DNA of 64,000 bases from Pseudomonas cremoricolorata DSM 17059 = NBRC 16634 (GCF_000425745.1 NZ_AUEA01000018.1:1-64000), one strand, 5' to 3'. Positions 26,555 to 35,387 are shown, counted from the first letter of the stretch. Numbers and translations: made by a program. Notes: generated by a model from the letters alone, not told the origin.

Positions 26555-26571
26555 TATGTCATACGATGACA
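26555..26571. promoter_or_regulatory. Perfect 17-base palindrome
   Basis: ATGTCAT-ACG-ATGACAT is a perfect inverted repeat with a three-base centre. The size and symmetry suit a dimeric regulator, for example a GntR or LacI type. It is about 160 bases upstream of kdgD on that gene's strand; a role there is plausible, but it may be the relic of another promoter. Confidence 0.4.
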
Positions 26572-26790
26572 TCAACAGGAATCGCCTGTGCTGGTCACAG
26601 CCCAGGCTGTTGCGGGAAGTGCATCGAGTGCCAGCGAGGTGACGTCTGCCGTCTGGGGTGAGCTGGCGCACGTCGGCTCGGCAGGTAGGTCGGAGTCGAT
26701 GGCGCGCAGCGTTCATTCAGCGCCGATTCTGGCGCCTACAGTGCTGGGGGTGAGGAAGGGGGTGCTGCGGGTGGTTTCGAATGGCTCGAA

Positions 26791-26824
26791 CCGTTACGCC
26801 TGCCGCATCGGATGGGCGTAACGG
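26791..26824 (-). terminator. Inverted repeat downstream of the DUF934 gene
   Basis: CCGTTACGCC and GGCGTAACGG are perfect 10-base complements around 14 bases, starting 44 bases past the DUF934 stop. It probably ends the cysI transcript, though no T-run follows. Confidence 0.45.
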
Positions 26825-26867
26825 TCGGGCAGCGGCGCTGCCGCCGGGGAGGGCGGAGCGTTATCGA

Positions 26868-27362
26868 TCAGCGGCGTCTGAACAGCGGCAGCGGCTGGTC
26901 GGTGGCGCCCTGGTAGGTGACCGAGAAGTCCTTGAGGCCTTCCAGAGCATCGACCGGGTCTTTGTCGGCGCGAATGGCGAATGCGTCGAACCCGCAGCGG
27001 GCCATGTAGAACAGTTGGTCGCGCAGCACATCGCCGATGGCGCGCAGCTCGCCAGTGAACTTGTAGCGGTCACGCAGCAGGCGCGCGTTGGAGTAGTTGC
27101 GCCCGTCGGTGAAGGCCGGGAAATTCAGCGCGATCACCTGGAAATCGGCAACGTGCTCACCGATTTCCTCGGCTTCTTCGTCGGCATCCAGCCACACACC
27201 CAAGCCGCCGTCACGGGCCTTGAGGGCGTGACCATGATCGCGCCACATCTGCAACGGCACGATATAGTCATCGCAGTTGCTCAGCTCATCGAACGAGGCG
27301 TCCTTGGGCAACAGGTGCCAGGTTTCGTCGATGATCTGCTGGTTCTTAATGATTCGCTGCAT
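26868..27362 (-). CDS. DUF934-family protein, partner of sulfite reductase
   Basis: A 164-residue DUF934 protein (MQRIIKNQQIIDETWHLL). In Pseudomonas this gene follows cysI and is annotated as an oxidoreductase probably involved in sulfite reduction. DADEEAEEIGEHVADFQVIALNFPAFTDGRNYSNARLLRDRY is its conserved core. The ATG at 27362 overlaps the cysI stop by 17 bases, so translation is coupled. Its biochemical role is unknown; an accessory function in electron delivery to the reductase is the usual guess. Confidence 0.85.
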   Translation of the reverse strand: MQRIIKNQQIIDETWHLLPKDASFDELSNCDDYIVPLQMWRDHGHALKARDGGLGVWLDADEEAEEIGEHVADFQVIALNFPAFTDGRNYSNARLLRDRYKFTGELRAIGDVLRDQLFYMARCGFDAFAIRADKDPVDALEGLKDFSVTYQGATDQPLPLFRRR

Positions 27363-28998
27363 AGACGCGCTCCTTGAAGGGGTCGATACCGATCCGCTGG
27401 TAGGTGTCGATGAAGCGTTCGTCTTCGGTGCGTTTCTCGACGTAGACATCGATCAGTTTGCCGATCACATCGGCCATCTGCTCCTGGGCGAACGAGGGGC
27501 CGAGGATCTTGCCCAGGCTGGCGTCGCGCGAAGCGTTGCCGCCCAGCGATACCTGGTAGAACTCTTCGCCCTTCTTGTCGACGCCAAGAATGCCGATGTG
27601 CCCCACGTGGTGGTGACCACAGGCATTCATGCAGCCGGAAATGTTCAGGTCGAGCTCACCGATGTCGAACAGGTAGTCGAGGTCATCGAAGCGGCGCTGG
27701 ATGGATTCTGCGATCGGGATCGACTTGGCGTTGGCCAACGAGCAGTAATCGCCGCCGGGGCAGCAGATGATGTCGGTCAGCAGGCCGATGTTCGGCGTGG
27801 CGAAGCCGCCCTCGCGCAGTTCCTGCCACAGCGTGTGCAACTGGCGCTGTTCGACGTCGGCAAGAATGATGTTCTGTTCGTGCGAGGTACGCAGGAAGCC
27901 GAAGCTGTAGCGCTCGGCCAGATCGGCCACGGCATCGAGCTGCTTGTCGGTCAGATCGCCCGGGGCGATGCCGGTGGGCTTGAGCGACAGGGTCACGGCC
28001 ACGTAACCGGGGCGCTTGTGCGCACGGGTGTTGCGCGAACGCCAGCGGGCAAAGCCTGGGAAGTCCTGATCGAGGGCGCTGTAGTCGACGTTTTCCAGGG
28101 CCTGGTAGGCCGGGTCGACGAAATGCCGCGAGACGCGCTCGACTTCCGCCTCGGTCAGGGTGCTGTCGCCGCCGCGCAGGTGGACCATTTCGGCTTCGAC
28201 CTTCTCGGCGAACACTTGCGGGGTCAGGGCCTTGACCAGAATCTTGATCCGCGCCTTGTACTTGTTGTCACGGCGACCGTAACGGTTGTACACGCGCAGG
28301 ATCGCGTCGAGGTAGCTGATCAGGTCTTGCCAGGGCAGGAACTCGTTGATGAACGAGCCGACCACCGGGGTACGGCCCAGGCCACCACCGACCAGCACGC
28401 GGAAGCCCAGTTCACCGGCCTCGTTGCGCACCGGCTCAAGACCGATGTCGTGCACTTCGATGGCGGCACGGTCGTCTTTCGAACCGTTGATGGCGATCTT
28501 GAACTTGCGCGGCAGGTAGGCGAATTCGGGGTGGAAGGTGGTCCACTGACGGACGATTTCGCACCACGGACGCGGGTCGACCAGCTCGTCGGCAGCGACA
28601 CCTGCGAACTGGTCGGTGGTGGTGTTGCGCAGGCAGTTGCCGCTGGTCTGGATGGCGTGCATCTGCACGGTGGCCAGCTCGGCGAGGATGTCCGGGATGT
28701 CTTCAAGGGCCGGCCAGTTGTACTGCACGTTCTGCCGGGTACTGATGTGGGCATAGCCCTTGTCGTAGTCGCGGGCGATCCTGGCCAGGGTACGAACCTG
28801 GGCGGCGTTCAGCTGTCCGTAAGGCACAGCGACGCGCAGCATCGGCGCGAAACGTTGGATGTACAGGCCGTTCTGCAGGCGCAGAGGGCGGAATTCTTCT
28901 TCGCTCAGTTCCCCGGCCAGGTAGCGGCGGGTCTGATCACGGAACTGCTTGACGCGGTCCTCGATGATCCGCTGATCGTACTCGTCGTATACGTACAT
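27346..28998 (-). CDS. cysI: Sulfite reductase, haemoprotein component
   Basis: A 550-residue ferredoxin-nitrite/sulfite-reductase family protein. The siroheme and 4Fe-4S ligands are Cys413 and Cys419 (CCPGGDYC) and Cys456 and Cys460 (CMNAC). Two repeated nitrite/sulfite reductase half-domains are visible, including FRVLVGGGLGRTPVVG and the C-terminal GHHHVGHIGILG. It reduces sulfite to sulfide for cysteine synthesis. It is followed by DUF934, not by a cysJ flavoprotein, so electrons must come from another donor, as usual in Pseudomonas. Divergent from a binding-protein gene. Confidence 0.92.
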   Translation of the reverse strand: MYVYDEYDQRIIEDRVKQFRDQTRRYLAGELSEEEFRPLRLQNGLYIQRFAPMLRVAVPYGQLNAAQVRTLARIARDYDKGYAHISTRQNVQYNWPALEDIPDILAELATVQMHAIQTSGNCLRNTTTDQFAGVAADELVDPRPWCEIVRQWTTFHPEFAYLPRKFKIAINGSKDDRAAIEVHDIGLEPVRNEAGELGFRVLVGGGLGRTPVVGSFINEFLPWQDLISYLDAILRVYNRYGRRDNKYKARIKILVKALTPQVFAEKVEAEMVHLRGGDSTLTEAEVERVSRHFVDPAYQALENVDYSALDQDFPGFARWRSRNTRAHKRPGYVAVTLSLKPTGIAPGDLTDKQLDAVADLAERYSFGFLRTSHEQNIILADVEQRQLHTLWQELREGGFATPNIGLLTDIICCPGGDYCSLANAKSIPIAESIQRRFDDLDYLFDIGELDLNISGCMNACGHHHVGHIGILGVDKKGEEFYQVSLGGNASRDASLGKILGPSFAQEQMADVIGKLIDVYVEKRTEDERFIDTYQRIGIDPFKERVYAANH

Positions 28999-29105
28999 AA
29001 AAGTCCTGTCTCAGGCTGCATGCAGCTATTCGCGCGCACGGCCGCGCACTCCGTCTCGGAGCCGGGGAAATGTATCAGGTTGCGTTTATGCGCTAAAGTG
29101 ATGTT

Positions 29106-29119
29106 TTTGCATATGCAAA
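29106..29119. promoter_or_regulatory. 14-base palindrome in the cysI / binding-protein divergent region
   Basis: TTTGCATATGCAAA is a perfect palindrome about midway between the two divergent start codons. It could be a regulator site for either gene; no regulator can be named. Confidence 0.3.
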
Positions 29120-29152
29120 TAACCAGTCGAACTAAACGAGACTGACTGTTAT

Positions 29153-29180
29153 TTGTGTCTTTGATCAGGGTGTCTATAAT
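29153..29180 (+). promoter_or_regulatory. Sigma-70-type promoter of the binding-protein gene
   Basis: A consensus -10 TATAAT at 29175-29180 with a weak -35 TTGTGT 16 bases upstream. The start codon at 29211 leaves an untranslated leader of about 24 bases containing GCAGGAAT. Confidence 0.55.
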
Positions 29181-29210
29181 CCGACGTTTGCCCTGCAGGA
29201 ATGTATCTCG

Positions 29211-30278
29211 ATGCTCAAGGCCCTCGGCCTGTGGCTTGGCGTGTTGTTTCCGGTTGCCGCCCATGGAGCGTCGGTGGTGTTCCTGAATCCGGGTCACGGC
29301 AAGGAAGACTACTGGGTGCGCTACGCATCCTTCATGCAGGCTGCAGCCGACCAACTGGGCATGCAACTGCGTGTGGAGTACAGCGACCGTCAGGCCGCCA
29401 CCACCCTCGATCAGGCACGCCAGGTGCTGGAGTCGGCGAACAAGCCCGACTACCTGGTGATGGTCAACGAGCAGTACGTGGCGCCGCAGATCCTGCGCCT
29501 GGCGCAGAACAGCGGGGTCAAGATGTTCCTGGTCAACAACCCGCTGACCGCTGCGCAGACCCACACCATCGACGCTCAGCCACAGGTGTATGCGCCTGTG
29601 CTCGGCACCTTGACCGTCAATGACGAGCAGGCCGGTTTCCAGATGCTCCATGCCCTGCTGGCGCAACTGCCGCCCAGCAACGGCCCGATCGACCTGCTGG
29701 CGTTCTCGGCGGTGAAGAACACCCCGGCCTCGCAAGCGCGTGAAGATGGCATGCGCCGGGCCCTGGCCGACTACCCGCAGGTGCGCCTGCGCCAGGTGGT
29801 TTACGGCGGCTGGAGCCGGCAACGCGCCTACGAGCAGGCCCAGGTGCTGGTGCAGCGTTATCCCGAGGCGCGGCTGGTGTGGTGCGCCAACGACGAGATG
29901 GCTTTCGGCGCCATGCAGGCTTTCGCCCAGGTTGGGCGCGAGCCTGGGCGCGATGTGTTGTTCAGCGCGGTGAATGCCTCACCCGAAGCCTTGCAGGCGC
30001 GCATCGACGGACGCCTGAGCGTGCTGGTCGGTGGGCATTTGACCGTGGGAGGCTGGGCCATGGTGATGCTGCATGACGATGCCCACGGCGTGCCGGTGGA
30101 TCGCGACGGACAACGTGAGCACACCGTGCCGGCCCTGCAACTGATCGATGCGCCAGGCGCGCAGCGTTGGTTGCAGCGCCTGCAACAGCGCGACCTGGGC
30201 GTGCGTTTCGCTCCCCTCAGCGCCGAAGGGCGTGCCCCGGACTATCGCTATCCATTCCTGCAGCCGCCCCAGTTCTGA
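29211..30278 (+). CDS. Periplasmic sugar-binding-type substrate-binding protein
   Basis: A 355-residue periplasmic-binding-protein type 1 fold with a signal peptide (MLKALGLWLGVLFPVAAHGA). The domain starts VVFLNPGHGKEDYWVRYASFMQAAADQLGMQL and later has WCANDEMAFGAMQAF, as in ribose-binding and LuxP-type proteins. No ABC permease or ATPase gene is nearby. It may be an orphan binding protein or the sensing partner of a two-component or diguanylate-cyclase system elsewhere. Its promoter is the best sigma-70 match in the window. Ligand unknown. Confidence 0.75.
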   Translation: MLKALGLWLGVLFPVAAHGASVVFLNPGHGKEDYWVRYASFMQAAADQLGMQLRVEYSDRQAATTLDQARQVLESANKPDYLVMVNEQYVAPQILRLAQNSGVKMFLVNNPLTAAQTHTIDAQPQVYAPVLGTLTVNDEQAGFQMLHALLAQLPPSNGPIDLLAFSAVKNTPASQAREDGMRRALADYPQVRLRQVVYGGWSRQRAYEQAQVLVQRYPEARLVWCANDEMAFGAMQAFAQVGREPGRDVLFSAVNASPEALQARIDGRLSVLVGGHLTVGGWAMVMLHDDAHGVPVDRDGQREHTVPALQLIDAPGAQRWLQRLQQRDLGVRFAPLSAEGRAPDYRYPFLQPPQF

Positions 30279-30363
30279 CACATCTTCGGGCAGCATTAGT
30301 TAGCGCAGCACGTGTGGAATGCTTTGCTCTGATGGCCGCTTCTTTTCCCAGAGCAAGCGCGCC

Positions 30364-33300
30364 ATGTCGATACTTTCCTTAACCCCAACCCCAACCCCAA
30401 CCCCAACCCCAACTGCAGAGGCGCCACTCGCCGACGTCGATCCGACCGTGACGATATACGCCGAAGGCGCCGAGCCGATTCTGCTCAACGCTGACGAGCG
30501 CCAGGCCAGCGAGCTGTTGAGCACCGCCATGGCCAGCGTCGAAACGTTCTTCGGCAGCCTCGATGCCACCCAGCGCACGCGTCTGCGCAGCCTGTACGAT
30601 CTGCCCTCGACCAGCAGCGATGCGCTGCACGCCATCGTCGAGTCGGCCCAGGCCCAGGTCAGCGCCGGGCTGGCCAGCCTGCTGGGCCGCAAGGTGGATC
30701 TTGCCGCTGTGCGTATCCATACCGCCCGTTTCGAGCAACCCGCCATCAGTGAGCCGCTGTGGGATTGGCTGAGCCGCGGCACTGCCCTGCAACTGGCCGC
30801 GCCACGCCTGACTCGCGATGCCATCGATTTCGTCGACAACAGCTGGCTGAGCGCCGACGGCCACACGCTGCTCAGCGCCGATGGCTCGCCACTGACGGTG
30901 GCTGCGGTGATCGAGCTGGGTCGTCAGTTGGACATTGGCCAGTTCATCACCGACCAATGTCAGGCCTGGGCGGGGCAGCCCCAGGTGGTGCGCACGATGC
31001 GTCAGGAAGCCGACGGGCGTTTCGAGCGGGCGTTGCTCAACGCCCTCAAGGTTGGCCGAATCAGCGCAGAGCAGTACGCCCAGCTGTGCGTGAGTGCCGG
31101 CCTGGCGCTGCCTGGCAGCCTGCCTGCCGGCGATACGGTTTTGGGTCTGGCGCCTGCTTCGGGGCACTTCATGTTGCGTGTGGAAGGCCACGCACTGCCG
31201 GTCGCAGCGCTGAGCCATGAACGCAGCGTGTACATCGTGGTTGGCAGCTTTCCAGAGCCGCGCCTGTTCATCGCCGACGCCGAGCAGGGGCTGACGGCTT
31301 TGCAGGTGTTCGGCAATGCACTGCGCCAGAACTTGTGGAATACCCGTCGCTGGCGCAACGGCTGGTCGTGGTCGCTGCTGTCGCCCGCCGCGCAGCAGGC
31401 CGTGACAATGCGCATGCCGCAACCTTTGCCGGCGGCCAACCAATACCCGGCAGACGCCTACTGGGTTTCCGGGTATGGCGCCTACCTCAACCAGGCCGAT
31501 TACCAGCGTTACGCCAGCGAAGTACGCCTGACCGCGCCGCTGCCGCTGACCCGCAGCTCGGTGGCGCAGCATTGGGCTTCAGCCCATGTTCAACTGATGA
31601 GCAGCCGGGTCGCCCAGCGTTTTACACCCAATCAAGGCAGCACCGTGGACCACGCGCTGCGCATCGGCACGCAGTGGCTGGCAACCACGCTGGACGTGCT
31701 GCTGATCGCCGTACCTGGCCAAGTGCGCTTCCCCGGGCGCGCGCTGCTGTTCAAGGCCTTGTTCGCCAAGCAACTGGCAGTGGATCTGCCATTGAGCGCG
31801 GTACAGGCCAAATGGCAGGACGTCGGGCAAAGCCTGCTCGACTTTTTCGAAACCGTGCTGGAGATGCAGGCGGGGCGCAAGGCCGGCAAATTGCTGCGCT
31901 CGCGACTTGGCACCGTCAGCCGCTTGCTCGGCGAGACGCCCGTCGGGGCCGACCCCGAGAACCGCACACTCACTGCCGCGCAGCGCCTGCGCGAGATGCT
32001 CCCGGCCGCGTTGCGCAGCCTGGACGATGCAGCATTGACCTCACTCATGCAGCGCGCAGGGGTCGATGAAGGTCGGCTGGAGCGCTTCTGGAAGGGCCAG
32101 GTGGCCCTGGACATGGGCCTGGCGGCCGCGGCCAGTGAAGCGCTCGATCAGCGCCTGATGCAACTGACCTTGGCGCACCTGGCGCAACCGAGCTACACCC
32201 AGTTGCCGCCTGCGGTGGAGTGGCCGCTGCTGGGGTGGCTGGCCGAGTCGCAGCAACTGCGCATCGAGGTGGCCGACGAGCAGGGCAGGCCACTCAGGGC
32301 GTTCGCCCCCGAGCAGGCACCGGCAGGCAGCGATAGCGCTGCGCTGCCCGAGCTGCGCCTTAGCCGCCATGGCCGTTGGCGCTACCGCAGTCAGTCGTCG
32401 AGCGAGGACACGCTCGACTCCCCGTTCGCCAAGGTCGTCGCGCTGCTGCATGGCGAGGTCGCGCCCAGCGAGCAGTTGCGCCTGACCCAAGTGCTCCGAG
32501 ACAGCGCAGTCGAGCAGTTGCGCGGTGGCGAGCATGGCTATCGCCTGCAACGCGCGTTTCATCACGATGCCCGGCCCCGGGCCAGCGTGCCGGCAGGTGA
32601 GGGCGGTTTGCTGGCGCAGACGGTGAGCGGCGCCAGCGAGGTGGCTTCCGGGCAATTGCAGGGCGCCGACGCGGGTACCATCAGCCTGCGCTGCGAGCGC
32701 AGCGTGGCGCATCCGACGAGCCTGCAAAACCTGGCCAAGGCGCGCTATCAGGCCGACCTGGCGGCGTTGGCAGGCGGCTACGGTCGCCGTGGTCGGCAGA
32801 CCCTCAGCCATGCCGCCCAGCAGCTGTACTTCAGCAGCCTGCTGGGCCTGTTCGCCGAACGCGGCGTGCAACAGGTGGCCATTCGTATCCAGGCAGAGGG
32901 GCGAAGCATCGCTGCCTGGGGGGCCGCCGATGCTGTGCAGGTTCTGCTGCTGCGGCAAGTGGGCGAAGCACAGGCGTATACCTACACCGGGGTACTGCCC
33001 GGCAACGATCTGGTGCTACCGGCAGCGGACAGTCCGACACCGCTCAGCGAGGTGCTGCTGCGGCTACTGGATGATTCAGCGCGCGACCTGCTGGGGTTTG
33101 CCATCAGCGATGCCGCGGCGTTGAACGACGCCGTCGTGCAGCGCGTGGCTGCAGGTGCTGCGCAGGGCGACGCTGCGGTAAGCCCGGGCGGTGTCCCGCT
33201 GCAGGGCGACCCGCTGCTGGCAGAGTGCCTACAGGACGTCGTGGCGCCAGCGGTCGAGGTAACGGGGGTGGGCGCGCAAGGCGATCAGTACTGGTTACCG

Positions 33301-35106
33301 TGGGGGCATGGGGCAATTGCCGTGCAGCGCGAGGGCAATGCATGGCGCGCACAGCGCACCGACGCTGGCGCAGGACCGTTGCTGCAGCGCCAGTTTGGCG
33401 AATGGCGACGCCTGCAGGAGCCCCTGCCGGAAATGGCCCCGCTGGTTCATGGGCCCGTCAGTGGCAGCCTGCTGCTTGCGCGACTGAACGAGCAGTACCG
33501 ACGCGATCCATTCGCCCGTGTTTACCACGATGACGCCAGGCAGGACGCTAGCGGTGCTGGCGGCGGCAGCTACATCGCCTGGCGCGGCGAGCAAGTCGGC
33601 TTCTACCGCATCAAGCCAGCCGAGGCCGGCGCCCTGGAGTGGGAGATCACGCGCCAGGGTGGTACCGGTGGGGGGCTGTGGGTGCGCGAAGCGCGCGCGG
33701 GCCTTTGGCAGTTGGCCAGAACCCTGCCGGGTGGCATGGACAACGATGGCAACGAGCCATGGCGGCCCTGGCTCAGGCCGCAAGCGCAACCGTTGCCCCA
33801 TCATCTCGGGCTGGTCGGCTCGGAGCATGCACGACGCTTTGTAGTCACAGGCGGCACACACAAAGCGGTGAACCGGTTCTTCCCGTTCGTTCGGCCTTAC
33901 CGACTCAGGGCCCAGTACGCGCAGCGGCTGGAAGCTGCGCCGGCAGCGATCCGCGCCCCGACCAGCAGCGACAACATCGCTGCCAAAGTCGATCTGTTCC
34001 AGCATCAATGGGGCCTGCCCCTGGATCTGAGCGCCTTGCCGTTCTTCCGCATGCCTGGTGTCGTCGCTTCCGAGGTCAAGCACATCGACGGTGCCTTGAT
34101 CGCCGATCTGATCGGGGCGCGCCTGGGCGAGGCGCCGATCATCAGCAGAGTGATCGAACCGATGTCTGGCTCGGGCTTCTACAGCAACTATGTACGCGCC
34201 TGCGGTTTTCGCGGCGAGGTGCTGGTCAATGACATCAATCCACTGGTCACCCACACTCAGCGCGAGATCGTCCGCCAGCCCGATGCGGTCAAACAGCACA
34301 TCCTGGCCATCAAGCAAACGCTGCTCGAACTATGGGCTGCAAGCAATCCGCCGCAGTTCGACCCGCAGACCCTTCGCGTGACCTTCCCGGACGTTGCTGC
34401 AGCAACGGCGTTCGTCAACTCTCCCGAGGTCAAGCGCTTCCGCGAGGACGTGCGCCAGTACTTCTATTCAACGGTGGAGACCCAATTCATCGTGGTCGAT
34501 GGCCAGATCCAGATCTCGCCTGATTCATCCTTCCTGCTCGATCCGGTCAACGGCGAGTTGCAAGCGCGCGCCTATATCGCCGCCGCTTTCTATCTGATGC
34601 AGACCAATAGCGCCAGGAACAACGCGGCGGTAAGGATCAACGAGACTGGACGCCTCGATCTGCCGATGGCGATTGTCATCAAGGACGGTGGGACTGGCTC
34701 AGTTCTGATGCTGGGCAAGGGCCTGGCCAACCTCGACGGCCTCAACTACCTCAGCTACCTGCATGCTGCACCGGGTATGCACACCTCGTTCAGCACAGGC
34801 GATGGCTGGCAGATGTTGCGGGTCGAAGAGGGTCGCAGCAACCTCGGCGATCTGGCGCTGCTGAGTGGGCATTTCAGTGACGTCTACTTGCGAGAGGAGG
34901 CATTCATCACCCAGGTCCGCGAGCAGGTGATGCCGTTCGTGCGCAACCGCGGTCGGCTGATCATGACCAACGCGTATTCACCTTATAAAGAGCGTGCGTT
35001 CATCGAAATGGGTTTGCGCGTGCTGGTGATGGAGAATCGCAGCAACGGTTTCCTGCTGGCGGTGAGCGATTCGGTGGCGCGTGACGTCGGGTTGCCCAAT
35101 GGCTGA
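30364..35106 (+). CDS. Giant toxin-like protein with C-terminal Dam-like methyltransferase-fold domain
   Basis: A 1580-residue protein, far the largest here. After MSILSL come five Thr-Pro pairs encoded by a hexamer repeat. Residues 1-1100 resemble the long Pseudomonas effector-like proteins (dermonecrotic-toxin/DUF6543-like; low certainty), with hydrophobic stretches near 450-500. From about 1190 the sequence follows Dam-type (D12) adenine methyltransferases: EPMSGSG (1265-1271) as the SAM motif, VNDIN (1288-1292), YLMQTNSARNN-VRINETGRLDLP (1410-1434) as the NxTxxNG/FNVP region, and TNAYSPYKERAFIEMGLRVLVMEN from 1535. The place of the catalytic DPPY reads SGHF (1501-1504). No signal peptide, secretion gene or immunity gene is evident. 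The domain call is from motif order, not a search. Confidence 0.6.
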   Translation: MSILSLTPTPTPTPTPTAEAPLADVDPTVTIYAEGAEPILLNADERQASELLSTAMASVETFFGSLDATQRTRLRSLYDLPSTSSDALHAIVESAQAQVSAGLASLLGRKVDLAAVRIHTARFEQPAISEPLWDWLSRGTALQLAAPRLTRDAIDFVDNSWLSADGHTLLSADGSPLTVAAVIELGRQLDIGQFITDQCQAWAGQPQVVRTMRQEADGRFERALLNALKVGRISAEQYAQLCVSAGLALPGSLPAGDTVLGLAPASGHFMLRVEGHALPVAALSHERSVYIVVGSFPEPRLFIADAEQGLTALQVFGNALRQNLWNTRRWRNGWSWSLLSPAAQQAVTMRMPQPLPAANQYPADAYWVSGYGAYLNQADYQRYASEVRLTAPLPLTRSSVAQHWASAHVQLMSSRVAQRFTPNQGSTVDHALRIGTQWLATTLDVLLIAVPGQVRFPGRALLFKALFAKQLAVDLPLSAVQAKWQDVGQSLLDFFETVLEMQAGRKAGKLLRSRLGTVSRLLGETPVGADPENRTLTAAQRLREMLPAALRSLDDAALTSLMQRAGVDEGRLERFWKGQVALDMGLAAAASEALDQRLMQLTLAHLAQPSYTQLPPAVEWPLLGWLAESQQLRIEVADEQGRPLRAFAPEQAPAGSDSAALPELRLSRHGRWRYRSQSSSEDTLDSPFAKVVALLHGEVAPSEQLRLTQVLRDSAVEQLRGGEHGYRLQRAFHHDARPRASVPAGEGGLLAQTVSGASEVASGQLQGADAGTISLRCERSVAHPTSLQNLAKARYQADLAALAGGYGRRGRQTLSHAAQQLYFSSLLGLFAERGVQQVAIRIQAEGRSIAAWGAADAVQVLLLRQVGEAQAYTYTGVLPGNDLVLPAADSPTPLSEVLLRLLDDSARDLLGFAISDAAALNDAVVQRVAAGAAQGDAAVSPGGVPLQGDPLLAECLQDVVAPAVEVTGVGAQGDQYWLPWGHGAIAVQREGNAWRAQRTDAGAGPLLQRQFGEWRRLQEPLPEMAPLVHGPVSGSLLLARLNEQYRRDPFARVYHDDARQDASGAGGGSYIAWRGEQVGFYRIKPAEAGALEWEITRQGGTGGGLWVREARAGLWQLARTLPGGMDNDGNEPWRPWLRPQAQPLPHHLGLVGSEHARRFVVTGGTHKAVNRFFPFVRPYRLRAQYAQRLEAAPAAIRAPTSSDNIAAKVDLFQHQWGLPLDLSALPFFRMPGVVASEVKHIDGALIADLIGARLGEAPIISRVIEPMSGSGFYSNYVRACGFRGEVLVNDINPLVTHTQREIVRQPDAVKQHILAIKQTLLELWAASNPPQFDPQTLRVTFPDVAAATAFVNSPEVKRFREDVRQYFYSTVETQFIVVDGQIQISPDSSFLLDPVNGELQARAYIAAAFYLMQTNSARNNAAVRINETGRLDLPMAIVIKDGGTGSVLMLGKGLANLDGLNYLSYLHAAPGMHTSFSTGDGWQMLRVEEGRSNLGDLALLSGHFSDVYLREEAFITQVREQVMPFVRNRGRLIMTNAYSPYKERAFIEMGLRVLVMENRSNGFLLAVSDSVARDVGLPNG
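30381..30410. repeat. (AACCCC)5 hexamer tandem repeat inside the giant gene
   Basis: Five perfect AACCCC units, followed by AAC, sit in codons 6-16 and encode alternating Thr and Pro. Slippage would add or remove TP pairs without shifting the frame. The other strand reads (GGGGTT)n, four or more G-tracts that can fold into a G-quadruplex. Confidence 0.95.
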
Positions 35107-35210
35107 TGGCAGGCAGTTGGTCGCTCAGGCAAAGACCCTGCTTGAGGGAAGGGAATGGCTGGTCTTAACTGAGCCGTGACAGCTTCATTCCAACGATAAG
35201 AGGCCGTGAG

Positions 35211-35324
35211 ATGGGTAATCCAAGCAAGGTCCGCAAACCCGACAGCAGCGTCGATACCTGGGCGATTCTGTGCCTGATCGTGCTGGTGGTGGTGACCGCC
35301 GTGTACTGGGTCAGCCACCCGTAG
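35211..35324 (+). CDS. Small single-span membrane peptide (37 aa)
   Basis: MGNPSKVRKPDSSVDTWAIL opens a 37-residue protein with a basic N-terminus and one transmembrane helix (about residues 17-33). AAGAGG precedes the ATG by seven bases, and a strong terminator follows 33 bases after the stop. Codon use is normal for the window. It is the only gene between the giant protein and that terminator, so it could be cotranscribed with it. Function unknown. Confidence 0.65.
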   Translation: MGNPSKVRKPDSSVDTWAILCLIVLVVVTAVYWVSHP

Positions 35325-35356
35325 CAGTGTCGTCACCCAGTGCCGGCATCACCCAC

Positions 35357-35380
35357 GCCCGGCTGAGCTATCAGCCGGGC
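35357..35380 (+). terminator. Rho-independent terminator
   Basis: GCCCGGCTGA-GCTA-TCAGCCGGGC is a perfect 10-bp stem with a four-base loop, followed by GTTTTGT. It ends the plus-strand unit of the giant gene and the 37-residue peptide. Confidence 0.85.
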
Positions 35381-35387
35381 GTTTTGT

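Larger units (their letters stand above)
26397..26867. other. 471-base intergenic gap between kdgD and the DUF934 gene
   Basis: No convincing gene: short open frames on both strands lack ribosome sites and look unlike proteins. It holds the kdgD promoter with the ATCGTACAA motif (26454-26462), a perfect palindrome at 26555-26571 and an inverted repeat at 26791-26824. The middle, 26572-26790, shows nothing I can name. Confidence 0.6.

Noticed and set aside
26519..26821. Short open frames in the kdgD-DUF934 gap
   Set aside because: No ribosome sites, no hydrophobic or domain pattern, and composition unlike neighbouring genes.
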